Shown here: positions 1 through 7,522 of the stretch, one piece after another
Numbering within the stretch: the stretch's first letter is position 1
Layout of the letters: each line of letters opens with the position of its first letter
NCBI RefSeq assembly: GCF_022836845.1
Contig: NZ_JAJNNZ010000004.1
Coordinates: forward strand, 1-64,000
DNA from: Vibrio gelatinilyticus
Lineage (GTDB): Bacteria; Pseudomonadota; Gammaproteobacteria; Enterobacterales; Vibrionaceae
DNA: 64,000 nt
Direction of reading: 5' to 3'
Notes under the pieces: generated by a model
Told to the model about the DNA's origin: nothing
Databases searched by the model: none
Seen by the model: only the letters and a program-made list of their open reading frames with translations
Made by a program: the position numbers and the translations under genes

Positions 1-177
1 GCTTTCTCGGTTAAGTTCATAGGAGTAGGGGTTCATCGTTCTAGCTTTACACCTGCTCGTCGGTGCCAAATTGCAAACCAGCACGTGCTATTTCTTTTGT
101 TCGGAAAGGGCGTTAATCAACTTGTAGCAGGGGTGCACTTGGCAGTCAGCTTCAGTGCAAGAGCCGTGAGTTGCCTT

Positions 178-297
178 TTAGTATCGCCATCTTAGGCTGC
201 GAGTTGGTGGAAAGTTCAATGCTTCTGCATTGGGTTCATCGGCAGTGTAGGCTTTGGAGCGTTTCTTTAAGATCCTGGTGCCAAACGTAGGCTGCAT
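178..297 (-). CDS. Possible 39-aa antisense ORF in repeated cassette, copy 1
   Basis: The repeated cassette has no convincing + strand gene. On the minus strand an ATG opens a frame starting MQPTFGT. The same frame, with few changes, is found in copies 2 and 3 (1096..1275 and 7699..7815). Here it stops after 39 codons. No strong ribosome-binding site is seen. Conservation of the frame may simply reflect overall DNA similarity between the copies, so this is only a possibility. Confidence 0.2.
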   Translation of the reverse strand: MQPTFGTRILKKRSKAYTADEPNAEALNFPPTRSLRWRY

Positions 298-308
298 CGC
301 ACGTAAAA

Positions 309-431
309 AGCTAACAAATTGCTCAAGCAGACAGCTAACGTTTGGCGATTTTGGTTTGGTTGAGTTCAGTGATTAAGGTGGCTTTGCTTGAGAGTCGTGG
401 TCGTTAGCTGCAACTTAGCAAGGCGTTATGA
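309..431 (+). repeat. attC 1 (group A, 123 bp)
   Basis: The site starts AGCTAAC and ends at core GTTATGA. The inner arms are AGACAGCTAACG and CGTTAGCTGC. It closes the first (partial) repeated cassette. The core itself supplies the ATG at 428. Confidence 0.92.
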
Positions 432-883
432 GGCTTATGGAAATAAAAATAGAACCTGTATTGCTGAGTGATTTCGAAGAAGTTTTTGCTGCGGTAAAGA
501 GAGGCTTGTTTGATCACGTTGACGCAGTCTTTGGTTGGGATGACCAATTTCAACGGCACCGACTAAAAACACAATATCAAACTGATTGGTTTCACTGGCT
601 CTACGTTGATAATAAACGTGCTGGTTTGTTGTGCTTTAAACCTTATGGCAACGCGCTCCATGTGCACTTTCTTGTCATTGAGGCTTCTTATCAAGGTAGG
701 CAAATTGGCGCTACCGTTATGACAATGGTTCATGATCAAGCAATTACAGAGATTAAGCAGCAAGTAACACTCTCAAGCTTTAAACGTAACCTGAGGGCAA
801 TATCTTTCTATGAGAGTCTCGGATACGAAGTAGTAGATACCGATGACAGTTTTGTTTCTTTGGTGTGGAAGGTCGCCTCATAA
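428..883 (+). CDS. GNAT family N-acetyltransferase (cassette)
   Basis: This 151-residue protein has the GNAT fold signature. A hydrophobic beta strand leads into the acetyl-CoA pyrophosphate loop YQGRQIGA (residues 88 to 95), followed by a C-terminal FYESLGYE strand-helix typical of the family. The substrate cannot be read from sequence. The ATG at 428 lies in the attC core (GTTATG), preceded by AAGG. A second in-frame ATG at 437, preceded by GAGG, is an alternative start. Its stop codon overlaps the next attC, as is usual for cassettes. It is one of four GNAT cassettes here. No promoter is visible, so expression probably depends on read-through or a distant promoter. Confidence 0.85.
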   Translation: MRLMEIKIEPVLLSDFEEVFAAVKRGLFDHVDAVFGWDDQFQRHRLKTQYQTDWFHWLYVDNKRAGLLCFKPYGNALHVHFLVIEASYQGRQIGATVMTMVHDQAITEIKQQVTLSSFKRNLRAISFYESLGYEVVDTDDSFVSLVWKVAS

Positions 884-982
884 CAAACTACTCAAGTGGA
901 CGCTATAAGCTTGGCGGTTTCGGTTTGAAGTTTAGTGAGCTTGGCAAGTTGGTCGTTAGCGCCACTTAGCAGGGCGTTAGCT
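878..982 (+). repeat. attC 2 (group C, 105 bp)
   Basis: Box TCATAAC to core GTTAGCT. Arms are AAGTGGACGC and GCGCCACTTAGC. It follows the GNAT gene at 428. Confidence 0.92.
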
Positions 983-1403
983 TTCTCGGTTAAGTTCATT
1001 GGAGTAGGTGTTCATCGTTCTAGCTTTACACCTGCTCGTCAGTGCCAAATTACAGACCGGCACGTGCTGTTTCTTTTGCTCGGAAAGGGCGTTAGTCAAC
1101 TTGGAGTATGGTGCACTTGGCAGTCAGCTTCAGCGCAAAAGCCGTGAGTTGCCTTTGAGTATCGCCATCTTTGGCAGCAAGTTGTTGGAGAGTTCAATGC
1201 TTCTGCATTGGGTACGTCGGCGGCGTTGGTATTGGAGCGTTTCTTTAAGATCTTGGTGCCAAACGTTGTCTTCATCGCACGGAAAAAGCTAACAAATTGC
1301 TCAAGCAGACAGCTAACAGTCGGCGATTTTGGTTTGGTTGAGTTTAGGGATTACGGTGGCTTTGCTTGAGTGTCGTGGTTGTTAGCTGCAACTTAGCAAG
1401 GCG
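977..1403 (+). repeat. Repeated cassette without + strand gene, copy 2
   Basis: This 427-bp cassette (body plus attC 3) closely matches positions 1 to 425 and 7517 to 7943. The body begins TTAGCTTTCTCGG in copies 2 and 3, and at the equivalent point of copy 1. Open frames on the + strand run across attC borders and are not conserved between copies, so I treat the + strand as non-coding. Copies 2 and 3 are the same length. Confidence 0.85.
1096..1275 (-). CDS. Possible 59-aa antisense ORF in repeated cassette, copy 2
   Basis: This is the longest version of the minus-strand frame conserved in the three repeated cassettes. It begins MKTTFGTKILKKRS and contains NAEALN and RWRYSKATHG. Copies 1 and 3 stop near the RWR position, after 39 and 38 residues. 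There is no good ribosome-binding site and no recognised domain. If expressed, it would be read against the direction of the array. Confidence 0.25.
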   Translation of the reverse strand: MKTTFGTKILKKRSNTNAADVPNAEALNSPTTCCQRWRYSKATHGFCAEADCQVHHTPS

Positions 1404-1409
1404 TTAGTT
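1287..1409 (+). repeat. attC 3 (group A, 123 bp)
   Basis: Box AGCTAAC to core GTTAGTT. It is nearly identical to attC 1 and attC 14, the other sites that close copies of the repeated cassette. Confidence 0.92.
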
Positions 1410-1451
1410 GCCTAATGCACAACGTAAAAATCGCACATATAAGGGAGATAT

Positions 1452-1898
1452 ATGGAATTTAAGTGCGCTTCAATAACCGAAATAGACGACCTGGCTTTTC
1501 TCTTCGGTCAATATATGGAATTTTACAAACAACCTTTGAATCCAAAAGGGTTTCGTGAATATTTAATTGAACGGTTAAACAATCAGGATGCGACAGTTTA
1601 TATCGCATATGAAAATGAGGATAAACCTGTAGGATTTATCCTAAACTACCATTCATTTTCTTCACTATCACTAGGGAAAGTCATTGTATTAAATGATCTA
1701 TTTGTAGTTCCTAATTGTAGAGGTAAGGGTGTTGCTAGTGCGCTGATTGATTGCTCGGTAAGTCTAGCTAAAAGTACAGGAGCTGTCTGCGTAGAATTGG
1801 GCACAGCGAAAGATAATAGGTTAGCGCAGGCATTATATGAAAAAATTGGTTTCGTTAAAGATACTAAATACTACTCATATAGCTTGTCGGTCAAATAA
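1452..1898 (+). CDS. GNAT family N-acetyltransferase (cassette)
   Basis: This 148-residue acetyltransferase carries a clear acetyl-CoA site. NDLFVVPNCRGKGVASAL (residues 81 to 98) includes the R-x-x-G-x-A type loop, and the C-terminal ALYEKIGFVKD element is typical of the family. The substrate is unknown. The ATG at 1452 is preceded by AAGGGAGA at 1441 to 1448, a strong ribosome-binding site, so the start is well supported. The cassette runs from 1404 to attC 4. It is not obviously related to the other GNAT cassettes beyond the fold, so they look like independent acquisitions rather than duplicates. Confidence 0.88.
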   Translation: MEFKCASITEIDDLAFLFGQYMEFYKQPLNPKGFREYLIERLNNQDATVYIAYENEDKPVGFILNYHSFSSLSLGKVIVLNDLFVVPNCRGKGVASALIDCSVSLAKSTGAVCVELGTAKDNRLAQALYEKIGFVKDTKYYSYSLSVK

Positions 1899-1905
1899 AA
1901 TCGGC

Positions 1906-2000
1906 AACTAACAAACTGCTTAAGCCGACCTCAAACGCGTGGCATTTTTGCTTCGCAAAGTCTATGCCACGGTTTTCGGCAGCTTAGCAGGGCGTTAGGT
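1906..2000 (+). repeat. attC 4 (group B, 95 bp)
   Basis: Box AACTAAC to core GTTAGGT. It has the short-stem form with GCTTCGCAAAGT at the apex and arms AAGCCGACC and TCGGCAGCTTAGC. Confidence 0.93.
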
Positions 2001-2109
2001 TTTACTTGAGAACAGTGCACATAATGCTAACGGTATTCTTTGTTGCCTCAAGTATTCGCCTCGCGCAGGTTCAGCAATTTGGCTTCATCACTCACTTAAC
2101 ATTTTTGGG

Positions 2110-2292
2110 TTGCTTCATTTGAATGTTGGTCTGGCACGTGATGTGGCTTGTCGGTGTAAAGCTGCTTTAAGCTCAATTGTCAGCGCTATTCATCATTGGC
2201 TTTGTGTTCCACGCATTTGGTGGTCAGTTGAGTCTCTGCGGTGTGATGTATTTCATAAAACCAGCCAAATCAATCAGTTCTTTGCCAAGTAA
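2110..2292 (+). CDS. Doubtful 60-aa ORF in an otherwise empty cassette
   Basis: The cassette from 1995 to 2429 has no strong gene. This frame opens at a TTG and encodes a Cys- and Trp-containing 60-residue peptide (LCVPRIWW, residues about 31 to 38) ending FFAK. No convincing ribosome-binding site precedes it. Small frames of this sort are common in Vibrio cassettes and are often annotated as DUF proteins. I cannot tell whether it is translated. If it is not, the roughly 310 bp of cassette body is non-coding. Confidence 0.25.
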   Translation: MLHLNVGLARDVACRCKAALSSIVSAIHHWLCVPRIWWSVESLRCDVFHKTSQINQFFAK

Positions 2293-2311
2293 GTTCGGTG
2301 GCTGTGTTAAA

Positions 2312-2435
2312 ACCTAACAAACGCTTCAAGCCGACAACCAACGCGTGGCATTTTTGGTTTCAGTAAGTTTAGTGATTAAGGTGTTCTGCTTTGGCTCCGC
2401 ATTGCGTTGGTTGCAGCTTAAGCGGGACGTTAGGT
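2312..2435 (+). repeat. attC 5 (group D, 124 bp)
   Basis: Box ACCTAAC to core GTTAGGT. Arms are CAACCAACGCG and TGCGTTGGTTG. The preceding base context is GGGACGTTAG rather than GGGCGTTAG. Confidence 0.9.
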
Positions 2436-2454
2436 GAACAAGGAAGTCATCAAA

Positions 2455-2856
2455 TTGAAAATAGTCCCAGAATTATATGTGCAAAATATATCCGACAACG
2501 TCGAGTTCTTCGTCGATATCTTAGGCTTTGTTATTAAATATCGCCGTGAAGAGGAGCAGTTTGTCTACTTATCTCGTGAAGGGCTAGATCTAATGCTCGA
2601 AGGTGTTGAGAGTAGTTCACGGAAGTGGTTGGCCGGACATCTCACATATCCATTTGGTAGAGGTGTGAATTTTCAATGGGATGTTTCCGATATTGATGCG
2701 CTCTATTCCACGGTTAAGTCCAAATCACCGGAATCGATTTTTCTGCCAATTGAAACAAAATCTTATCGAGTCAACGATGAGTTGGCTACACAGGTACAGT
2801 TTATCGTACAAAGCCCGGACGGTTACCTTTTCAGGTTTTGCGAAGATGTACGGTGA
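2455..2856 (+). CDS. VOC-family protein, bleomycin-resistance-like (cassette)
   Basis: This is a glyoxalase/bleomycin-resistance/dioxygenase (VOC) fold protein of about 133 residues. It has the typical opening (VPELYVQNISDNVEFFVDILGF), a central GRGVNFQWDVSDIDALY segment and the closing QSPDGYLFRF strand. Ble-type proteins bind and sequester glycopeptide drugs, and other members are enzymes. I cannot assign a ligand. A longer frame opens with GTG at 2434 in the attC core, but AAGGAAG at 2440 to 2446 sits 8 bases before TTG 2455, so I prefer TTG. The next attC starts 8 bases after the stop. Confidence 0.8.
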   Translation: MKIVPELYVQNISDNVEFFVDILGFVIKYRREEEQFVYLSREGLDLMLEGVESSSRKWLAGHLTYPFGRGVNFQWDVSDIDALYSTVKSKSPESIFLPIETKSYRVNDELATQVQFIVQSPDGYLFRFCEDVR

Positions 2857-2864
2857 TAATGTTC

Positions 2865-2959
2865 ACCTAACAAACTGCTCAAGCCGACCTCAAACGCGTG
2901 GCACTTTTGCTTCGCAAAGTATATGCCACGGTTTTCGGCAACTTAGCAGGGCGTTATGT
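2865..2959 (+). repeat. attC 6 (group B, 95 bp)
   Basis: Box ACCTAAC to core GTTATGT. It differs from attC 4 at only a few positions. Confidence 0.93.
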
Positions 2960-2972
2960 GGCAGGAGGCTAC

Positions 2973-3422
2973 GTGCAGTTCACATTTAGGGAAACAACAC
3001 CAAGCGATAAGGATTTTTCAAATCTAGTCGCAGAGTTGAGTTCAGAACTTAGAGCTCTTACTTCAGACTCTGGCGAGAGTTCATTCCATGCGGATTCTTT
3101 TAGTTTGGGTACTGATATTTGTTTAGTCATCTATCAAAGTGAGAAAGCCGTTGCATGCGGTTCATTTCGCAAGCACGACAGTGAAACTTGTGAGTTGAAG
3201 CGAATGTACTCAAAGTACCGAGGAGCGGGTAGTTATCTAATCACCCAGCTTGAGAGTTGTGCAGTGATTAAAGGTTACAAGCGCTCAGTACTTTCAACAC
3301 GCAAGGTTAATGATAATGCAGTGTGTTTCTACGAGCGACATGGTTACTCAAAAGTTAGCGCTTATGGAAAATACGTCCATGCAAGCAAGTCTGTTTGTTT
3401 GGGCAAGTCGTTAGCCACATAA
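2973..3422 (+). CDS. GNAT family N-acetyltransferase (cassette)
   Basis: This acetyltransferase is 149 residues from GTG 2973. The open frame extends back to 2898 inside the attC, but AGGAGG at 2963 to 2968 directly precedes GTG 2973, which fixes the start within the cassette. Motif A is MYSKYRGAGSYLI (residues 78 to 90) and motif B is CFYERHGYSK (118 to 127). It resembles PanZ/ArgA-like small GNATs only in fold, and the substrate is unknown. The stop codon overlaps attC 7. Confidence 0.85.
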   Translation: MQFTFRETTPSDKDFSNLVAELSSELRALTSDSGESSFHADSFSLGTDICLVIYQSEKAVACGSFRKHDSETCELKRMYSKYRGAGSYLITQLESCAVIKGYKRSVLSTRKVNDNAVCFYERHGYSKVSAYGKYVHASKSVCLGKSLAT

Positions 3423-3521
3423 CAAACTACTCAAGTGGACGCCATAAGCTTGGCGGTTTTGGTTTGAAGTTAAGTGCGCTTGGTAAGTTAATCGTCAGCG
3501 CCACTTAGCAGGGCGTTAAAA
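3417..3521 (+). repeat. attC 7 (group C, 105 bp)
   Basis: Box ACATAAC to core GTTAAAA. It is near identical to attC 2 and attC 19. Confidence 0.92.
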
Positions 3522-3616
3522 AGCTGCGAATCAACTTCCGTAATATTAGAAGTAGGGTTTGTTACTAGCTGAGATGCCAAGCATCCCTTTAATAAGCGTC
3601 CGCTTTAGGAATTGTC

Positions 3617-3721
3617 ATGTTTTTGGGTGTGGTAAGTGCGTTTGCCAGGTTCTGGTTTAGATACTCTGAACGTCTAGCTCTGGTAAGTTCTTCGGGTCGC
3701 ACCTATGCGCGCGGATTCTAG
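3617..3721 (+). CDS. Possible 34-aa peptide in a gene-poor cassette
   Basis: The cassette from 3516 to 3899 has no frame of 60 codons. The best candidate is this 34-residue frame, MFLGVVSAFARFWFRYS and onward. It starts at ATG 3617 with AGGA six bases upstream. It is hydrophobic and Arg-rich with no domain that I recognise. The rest of the cassette appears empty. Confidence 0.25.
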   Translation: MFLGVVSAFARFWFRYSERLALVSSSGRTYARGF

Positions 3722-3779
3722 GGTTATACGCAAATACGTTGGGTGTGCGCTTGAATTAATCACTTCACCGCATGTCCAT

Positions 3780-3905
3780 TTTTAACAAGCGCTTCAAGCC
3801 GACAACCAACACGTGGCAATTTCAGTTCTAAATAAGTTTAGTGTTTAAGGTGTTCTGCTTAGGCTTTTGCATTGCGTTGGTTGCAACTTAAGACGGGCGT
3901 TAGCA
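3780..3905 (+). repeat. attC 8 (group D, 126 bp)
   Basis: Box TTTTAAC to core GTTAGCA. Arms are CAACCAACACG and TGCGTTGGTTG. It is close to attC 5. Confidence 0.9.
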
Positions 3906-3921
3906 TTCGGCAGGAGATAAC

Positions 3922-4497
3922 ATGTACATTTTGGTAGTAAGTTCGAGCTTGGATCCAAATAGTCGAAGCCGTCAAATCGCTAAGCTATGTATTGACGAAC
4001 TACAATCGTTGGATAGACAAGTTAAATTTGTTGATTTGGCGGAACTTAATGTACCAAGTTTTGATAACGATAAAATATATCATACGGAACAATATAAGGC
4101 GTTACATAAGTTAACGTCTGAGGCGAATGGTATTGTTTTATGCAGCCCTATTTACAACTGGGGATGTTGTTCTGAGTTAAAGAAATACATTGAATATGTT
4201 GGGTCTACACCTCCTGATGGTAGCTTAACTAGCGCACTCTTCGATAAAGTGGTGACGCTTGTAACCTCAGCGGGGCTACCTCATAGTTACATGGCTGATT
4301 CTGCGCTCTCGACGTCACTAATCATTGATTTCAAGTGTATTATTAATCCTTACAACGTGTATGTTCATAATCGTCACTGGGTCAACGATACCCTTTTGGA
4401 TGAAAGACTACCCAGACTTGAAAAATCTATGAAAGTAATGGATGAGCTCTGTAGTTTATTGAGTGCTAGAACATATAAGTCTGGGTGGGAACTGTAA
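3922..4497 (+). CDS. NAD(P)H-dependent FMN reductase / flavodoxin-fold oxidoreductase (cassette)
   Basis: This 191-residue flavodoxin-like protein belongs to the NADPH-dependent FMN reductase family. Residues 6 to 17 (VSSSLDPNSRSR) form the FMN phosphate-binding loop. CSPIYNWGCCSELKKYIEYV (74 to 93) contains the SP-x-Y flavin-contacting segment. Such enzymes reduce flavins, quinones or nitro compounds in the cytoplasm, but the physiological substrate here is unknown. AGGAGA at 3912 to 3917 precedes ATG 3922. The next attC begins directly after the stop codon. Confidence 0.82.
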   Translation: MYILVVSSSLDPNSRSRQIAKLCIDELQSLDRQVKFVDLAELNVPSFDNDKIYHTEQYKALHKLTSEANGIVLCSPIYNWGCCSELKKYIEYVGSTPPDGSLTSALFDKVVTLVTSAGLPHSYMADSALSTSLIIDFKCIINPYNVYVHNRHWVNDTLLDERLPRLEKSMKVMDELCSLLSARTYKSGWEL

Positions 4498-4619
4498 TGC
4501 TAACAAATTGCTCAAGCAGACAGCTAACGCTCGGCGATTTTGGTTTGGTTGAGTTCAGTGATTACGTGGCTTTGCTTGAGTGTAGTGTTCGTTATCTGCA
4601 ACTTAGCAAGGCGTTAGTT
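4498..4619 (+). repeat. attC 9 (group A, 122 bp)
   Basis: Box TGCTAAC to core GTTAGTT. It abuts the stop codon of the FMN reductase. Confidence 0.92.
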
Positions 4620-4632
4620 TCATGGAGGAAAT

Positions 4633-5523
4633 ATGGAAAATTCAGAACTATTAGAACAAGCACTGCATAGTGGAGCAATAATTCATCAACCACATGCATT
4701 GAAAGCAGTCTTATCCGCAAACTATCTTGCAGAGCGCTTTGGTGAAAGTTGTAAAGTTTTCTCTCATACATCCATGTTGATGGCTAATGACTCAGTTGTG
4801 GCTCCACCAACCTATGCAGAGTCAATTCAAGCACCAAAATTTCAAGAATTCCGCATTCATAGGATTCTTAATAGTGGCGTTTATCCTGCCGCCTATCAAG
4901 CCACTTTGCAGTGGCATAAAAAGAAAGGCTTCCAAGATGTTTTTAATCATTACGCTACGAAAGCAGCTTCAGTTAAGGAATCTTTGTCGCACAATGTAAC
5001 AATCTTACTTGCGATGAACAGTGTTTACGAACAATTAAATGAACAGCAAATTCCAACTTTCCTTAACCGATTCACAGAGTTTGTTACGTCGACATTTCCA
5101 AATGTGGGCAATGAAAAACTAGGGTCAGTAAAAGTAAATATTGCTGATGTCCTATCGTCTTGTATCAAACAGTTTGATTTCTTTGGGCACAATCTCATCA
5201 CTTTAGCTTGGCTATTACGATGTAAAGATCAGCTTTCACCATTACAATATGAAGCCATGCTATCAAATCTATATGTGCAAGCTAATAGCCCAGTAGAAGA
5301 CCCAGACGACAATATTGATTTAGCCATTTGGGAACAATGCAAGACAGAGTCAGGGTTAGAATATTTTGAATCACAGGTGAATCGTTTAATTTTTGGTTAC
5401 ACTTCCAACTTACATCAAATAACATTGGCTGATGCTTTGTGTTTGTTGCAGGCAGAATTTCCTCAGCACACAGACGAGTTTTCCAAAATAGCGCAATATC
5501 AAAGCCTTATGCTTGAACAATGA
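4633..5523 (+). CDS. Uncharacterised 296-aa cassette protein
   Basis: I do not recognise this family. It is the largest cassette gene with no assignable function. The protein looks soluble and mainly helical, with no signal peptide, membrane segment or obvious nucleotide-binding motif. Segments worth searching are RIHRILNSGVYPAAYQATLQWHKK (about residues 73 to 96) and the acidic EDPDDNIDLAIWEQC (about 218 to 232). GGAGGAAAT just before ATG 4633 is a strong ribosome-binding site, and the frame fills the cassette, so it is a real gene. Defence, stress or toxin roles are common for such cassettes but nothing here proves one. Confidence 0.8.
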   Translation: MENSELLEQALHSGAIIHQPHALKAVLSANYLAERFGESCKVFSHTSMLMANDSVVAPPTYAESIQAPKFQEFRIHRILNSGVYPAAYQATLQWHKKKGFQDVFNHYATKAASVKESLSHNVTILLAMNSVYEQLNEQQIPTFLNRFTEFVTSTFPNVGNEKLGSVKVNIADVLSSCIKQFDFFGHNLITLAWLLRCKDQLSPLQYEAMLSNLYVQANSPVEDPDDNIDLAIWEQCKTESGLEYFESQVNRLIFGYTSNLHQITLADALCLLQAEFPQHTDEFSKIAQYQSLMLEQ

Positions 5524-5651
5524 AACTAACAAACGTTTAAGACAGATTCCCAACGCATGGCATTTTCGGTGTTAATGGTTGGGTTTTGTGTTTAAGGTGG
5601 TAATGTTGAGTTTGGTGGTAGCGTTGCTCACTACTTAACGTGGCGTTAAAT
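5524..5651 (+). repeat. attC 10 (group E, 128 bp)
   Basis: Box AACTAAC to core GTTAAAT. Arms are TTAAGACAGATTCCCAACGC and GCGTTGCTCACTACTTAA. Confidence 0.88.
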
Positions 5652-5664
5652 CGCAAGGAGAGTT

Positions 5665-6306
5665 ATGTACAGATATTCAATTAATCAGTTTTCAAGTTTG
5701 TTAACAGTATTTGGGGGCATTCGAGTTGGCACGCTTCACGATTTTCGAAAGAGTGAGCACAAAAGGGGGATAGCAGATCCTCAAGAAGGCAAAAAAACAG
5801 TTCAACACTGCATCGATAAGGAAACTATTACTATCGGTGATCGCAGCTCTAAAACAGCTAGAGCAGCAAAAGAGTTTAATATCATTGGTGGTTCTGGAAC
5901 TGCAACTTTTGAAAATGTAACTTTTTCCAAGACCTTCAACTCTCCAGATTTTTTTATTCTTTGTTCATCTTATGAAAAGTCAAAATCAGTTATGAGCCAG
6001 TTTGAAGGGGCAGATACATGTGTGCAAATCACGGATCCATTGTCATTCTATAAAGAACTCACGATACTTTTGAATTCAATTACACCTGTCGTTTTCTTAG
6101 GTGTTCATCGTGTGACGTACAAAGAGCGTATCGAAGAGTGGAATGGTACATCATGGGGGGCGGATCCCACCTTGCTAAAAGAGCCAGAGTTTTCCAAGCA
6201 AAAAGAAGTCCGTGCTATCTGGGCTCCCAAATATCGACAACCAATCACCCCTCAAATTCTTGGTAGTGTGGATCTTGCTAAGACTTGTCGAAAAATTGCT
6301 ATTTAA
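5665..6306 (+). CDS. Uncharacterised 213-aa cassette protein
   Basis: I cannot assign a family. The N-terminus (MYRYSINQF, then GGIRVGTLHDFRKSEHKRGIADPQEGKK, about residues 17 to 44) loosely recalls the opening of DUF2971-type proteins, in which an aromatic YRY segment precedes an 'F-x-D-P' style motif. That similarity is weak and from memory. The middle has FFILCSSYEKSKSVMSQFEGADTC (about 96 to 119), and the end is rich in basic residues. No signal peptide or membrane helix is seen. AAGGAG upstream of ATG 5665 supports the start. The attC begins within the stop region. Confidence 0.78.
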   Translation: MYRYSINQFSSLLTVFGGIRVGTLHDFRKSEHKRGIADPQEGKKTVQHCIDKETITIGDRSSKTARAAKEFNIIGGSGTATFENVTFSKTFNSPDFFILCSSYEKSKSVMSQFEGADTCVQITDPLSFYKELTILLNSITPVVFLGVHRVTYKERIEEWNGTSWGADPTLLKEPEFSKQKEVRAIWAPKYRQPITPQILGSVDLAKTCRKIAI

Positions 6307-6423
6307 CAAATTGTTCAAGCAGACAGCTAACGTTTGGCGATTTTGGTTTGATTGAGTTTAGTGATTACGGTGGCTTTGTTTAAGTGCGTTAGCAGTTAGC
6401 TGCTACTTAACAAGGCGTTATAA
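6301..6423 (+). repeat. attC 11 (group A, 123 bp)
   Basis: Box ATTTAAC to core GTTATAA. The stop codon of the preceding gene lies inside the first box. Confidence 0.92.
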
Positions 6424-6438
6424 GCTTTGAGGAAAAAT

Positions 6439-6921
6439 ATGGAAAGTATCATCGAACAAGCAATTAAATTGCGGAAAGAGAATAAGTATCAAGAGTCGAG
6501 AGCTTTGTTAAAAACGCTGCTAAACGATGAAACTTATTCTGCTAAGGCTCACTTGCAAATCGCTTGGTCATATGACAATGAGGGTAAAGAGCAGGAAGCG
6601 ATTGCTCATTACTTGTCATCTCTTTCAGGTCTGTTATCGTCGATAGAAAGGTTTGATGCTTTGTTCGGGCTAGCGAGTACCTATCGAAGTCTTGGTATGT
6701 ATTCGGAAGCTTTAAGCTACTTTGAACAAACTTTAAGAGAGTACCCTAGTTCCATTGAAGTTCAGCCTTTCTACGCCATGTGTCTCTACAACTTGGGACG
6801 CCATAAAGAAGCAACATCATTACTACTCGAACTTTTAGTATCAACCACGAACAGTGATGCGATTAAAGAGTATCAGCCAGCTATCTCTTTATACGCAGAA
6901 GATTTAGATAGAAAGTGGTAA
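6439..6921 (+). CDS. TPR protein (cassette copy)
   Basis: This is a tetratricopeptide-repeat protein of 160 residues. Helical repeats include IAWSYDNEGKEQEAIAHYL (about 40 to 58), LASTYRSLGMYSEALSYFEQ (about 77 to 96) and AMCLYNLGRHKEATSLLLEL (about 112 to 131). TPRs mediate protein contacts and no enzyme domain is present. The frame extends 12 bases upstream to a TTG, but GAGGA before ATG 6439 marks the better start and gives the same length as its paralogue at 16898. By eye the two proteins agree at about four positions in five, and the DNA similarity runs past the stop. Confidence 0.85.
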   Translation: MESIIEQAIKLRKENKYQESRALLKTLLNDETYSAKAHLQIAWSYDNEGKEQEAIAHYLSSLSGLLSSIERFDALFGLASTYRSLGMYSEALSYFEQTLREYPSSIEVQPFYAMCLYNLGRHKEATSLLLELLVSTTNSDAIKEYQPAISLYAEDLDRKW

Positions 6922-6933
6922 AACGAAACACGC

Positions 6934-7057
6934 TTATAACAAATTGTTCAAGCAGACAGCTAACGTTTGGCGATTTTGGTTTGAATTGAGTTTAGTGATT
7001 ACGGTGGTTTTACTTGAGTGTAGTGGTGGTTAGCTGCTACTTAACAAGGCGTTATGT
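6934..7057 (+). repeat. attC 12 (group A, 124 bp)
   Basis: Box TTATAAC to core GTTATGT. It closes the TPR cassette. Confidence 0.92.
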
Positions 7058-7121
7058 GCCTTTTGCTGCACATTTCGAAGTTGGCTATAGTTTTGAGGTG
7101 AAGATAAAAGAGAGTTTTAGT

Positions 7122-7388
7122 GTGAAAATCATTCATCGTATGTTGGTTTATACCCCAGAGCCGAACTTTCTAAGGCTATTGCTGCTATTTTTGGCGATAG
7201 CATCTGGGTGGCTTTGTTACTATAACATTGACTCAGGCACTGTTGCTATTAAAGGGGGCTCCAGCGTGTCTGCCGACGACTTCCCTTTTACCTATTTATT
7301 CAAAGTAACGATACTAGGTGTTTCATGTGCTTATTTCACCATTACTATGCTCTTTTGTGTTAGAAAGAAAGACTGGTTTAAACAGTGA
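7122..7388 (+). CDS. Small two-helix membrane protein (cassette)
   Basis: This hypothetical inner-membrane protein is 88 residues from GTG 7122. It has two hydrophobic helices, FLRLLLLFLAIASGWLCYY and FKVTILGVSCAYFTITMLFC, joined by a polar loop, with basic residues (RKKDWFKQ) at the C-terminus. The open frame continues upstream into attC 12, so the annotated start must be internal. GTG 7122 has GAGAG seven bases upstream. ATG 7140 and GTG 7098 are alternatives. No family is recognised. Small membrane proteins are frequent in cassette arrays, but no function can be given. Confidence 0.6.
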   Translation: MKIIHRMLVYTPEPNFLRLLLLFLAIASGWLCYYNIDSGTVAIKGGSSVSADDFPFTYLFKVTILGVSCAYFTITMLFCVRKKDWFKQ

Positions 7389-7396
7389 TGTCAGAC

Positions 7397-7522
7397 ACAT
7401 AACAAACGCTTCAAGTGGACTCGTAACGCTCGGCACTTTTGGCGTCAATTCTAGTTTTAGTGTTTACGGTGGTAATTTCAGCTTCGGTGGTGCGTCACTC
7501 ACAACTTAAGCGGGCGTTAGCT
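7397..7522 (+). repeat. attC 13 (group D-like, 126 bp)
   Basis: Box ACATAAC to core GTTAGCT. The outer part resembles group D (CAAACGCTTCAAG and CTTAAGCGGGCG), but the inner arms (TGGACTCGTAACGC and GCGTCACTCACAAC) are its own. Confidence 0.88.

Noticed and set aside
935-1292. Two + strand frames over attC 2 and the repeated cassette
   Set aside because: They cross the attC border and are not conserved in the other copies of the cassette.
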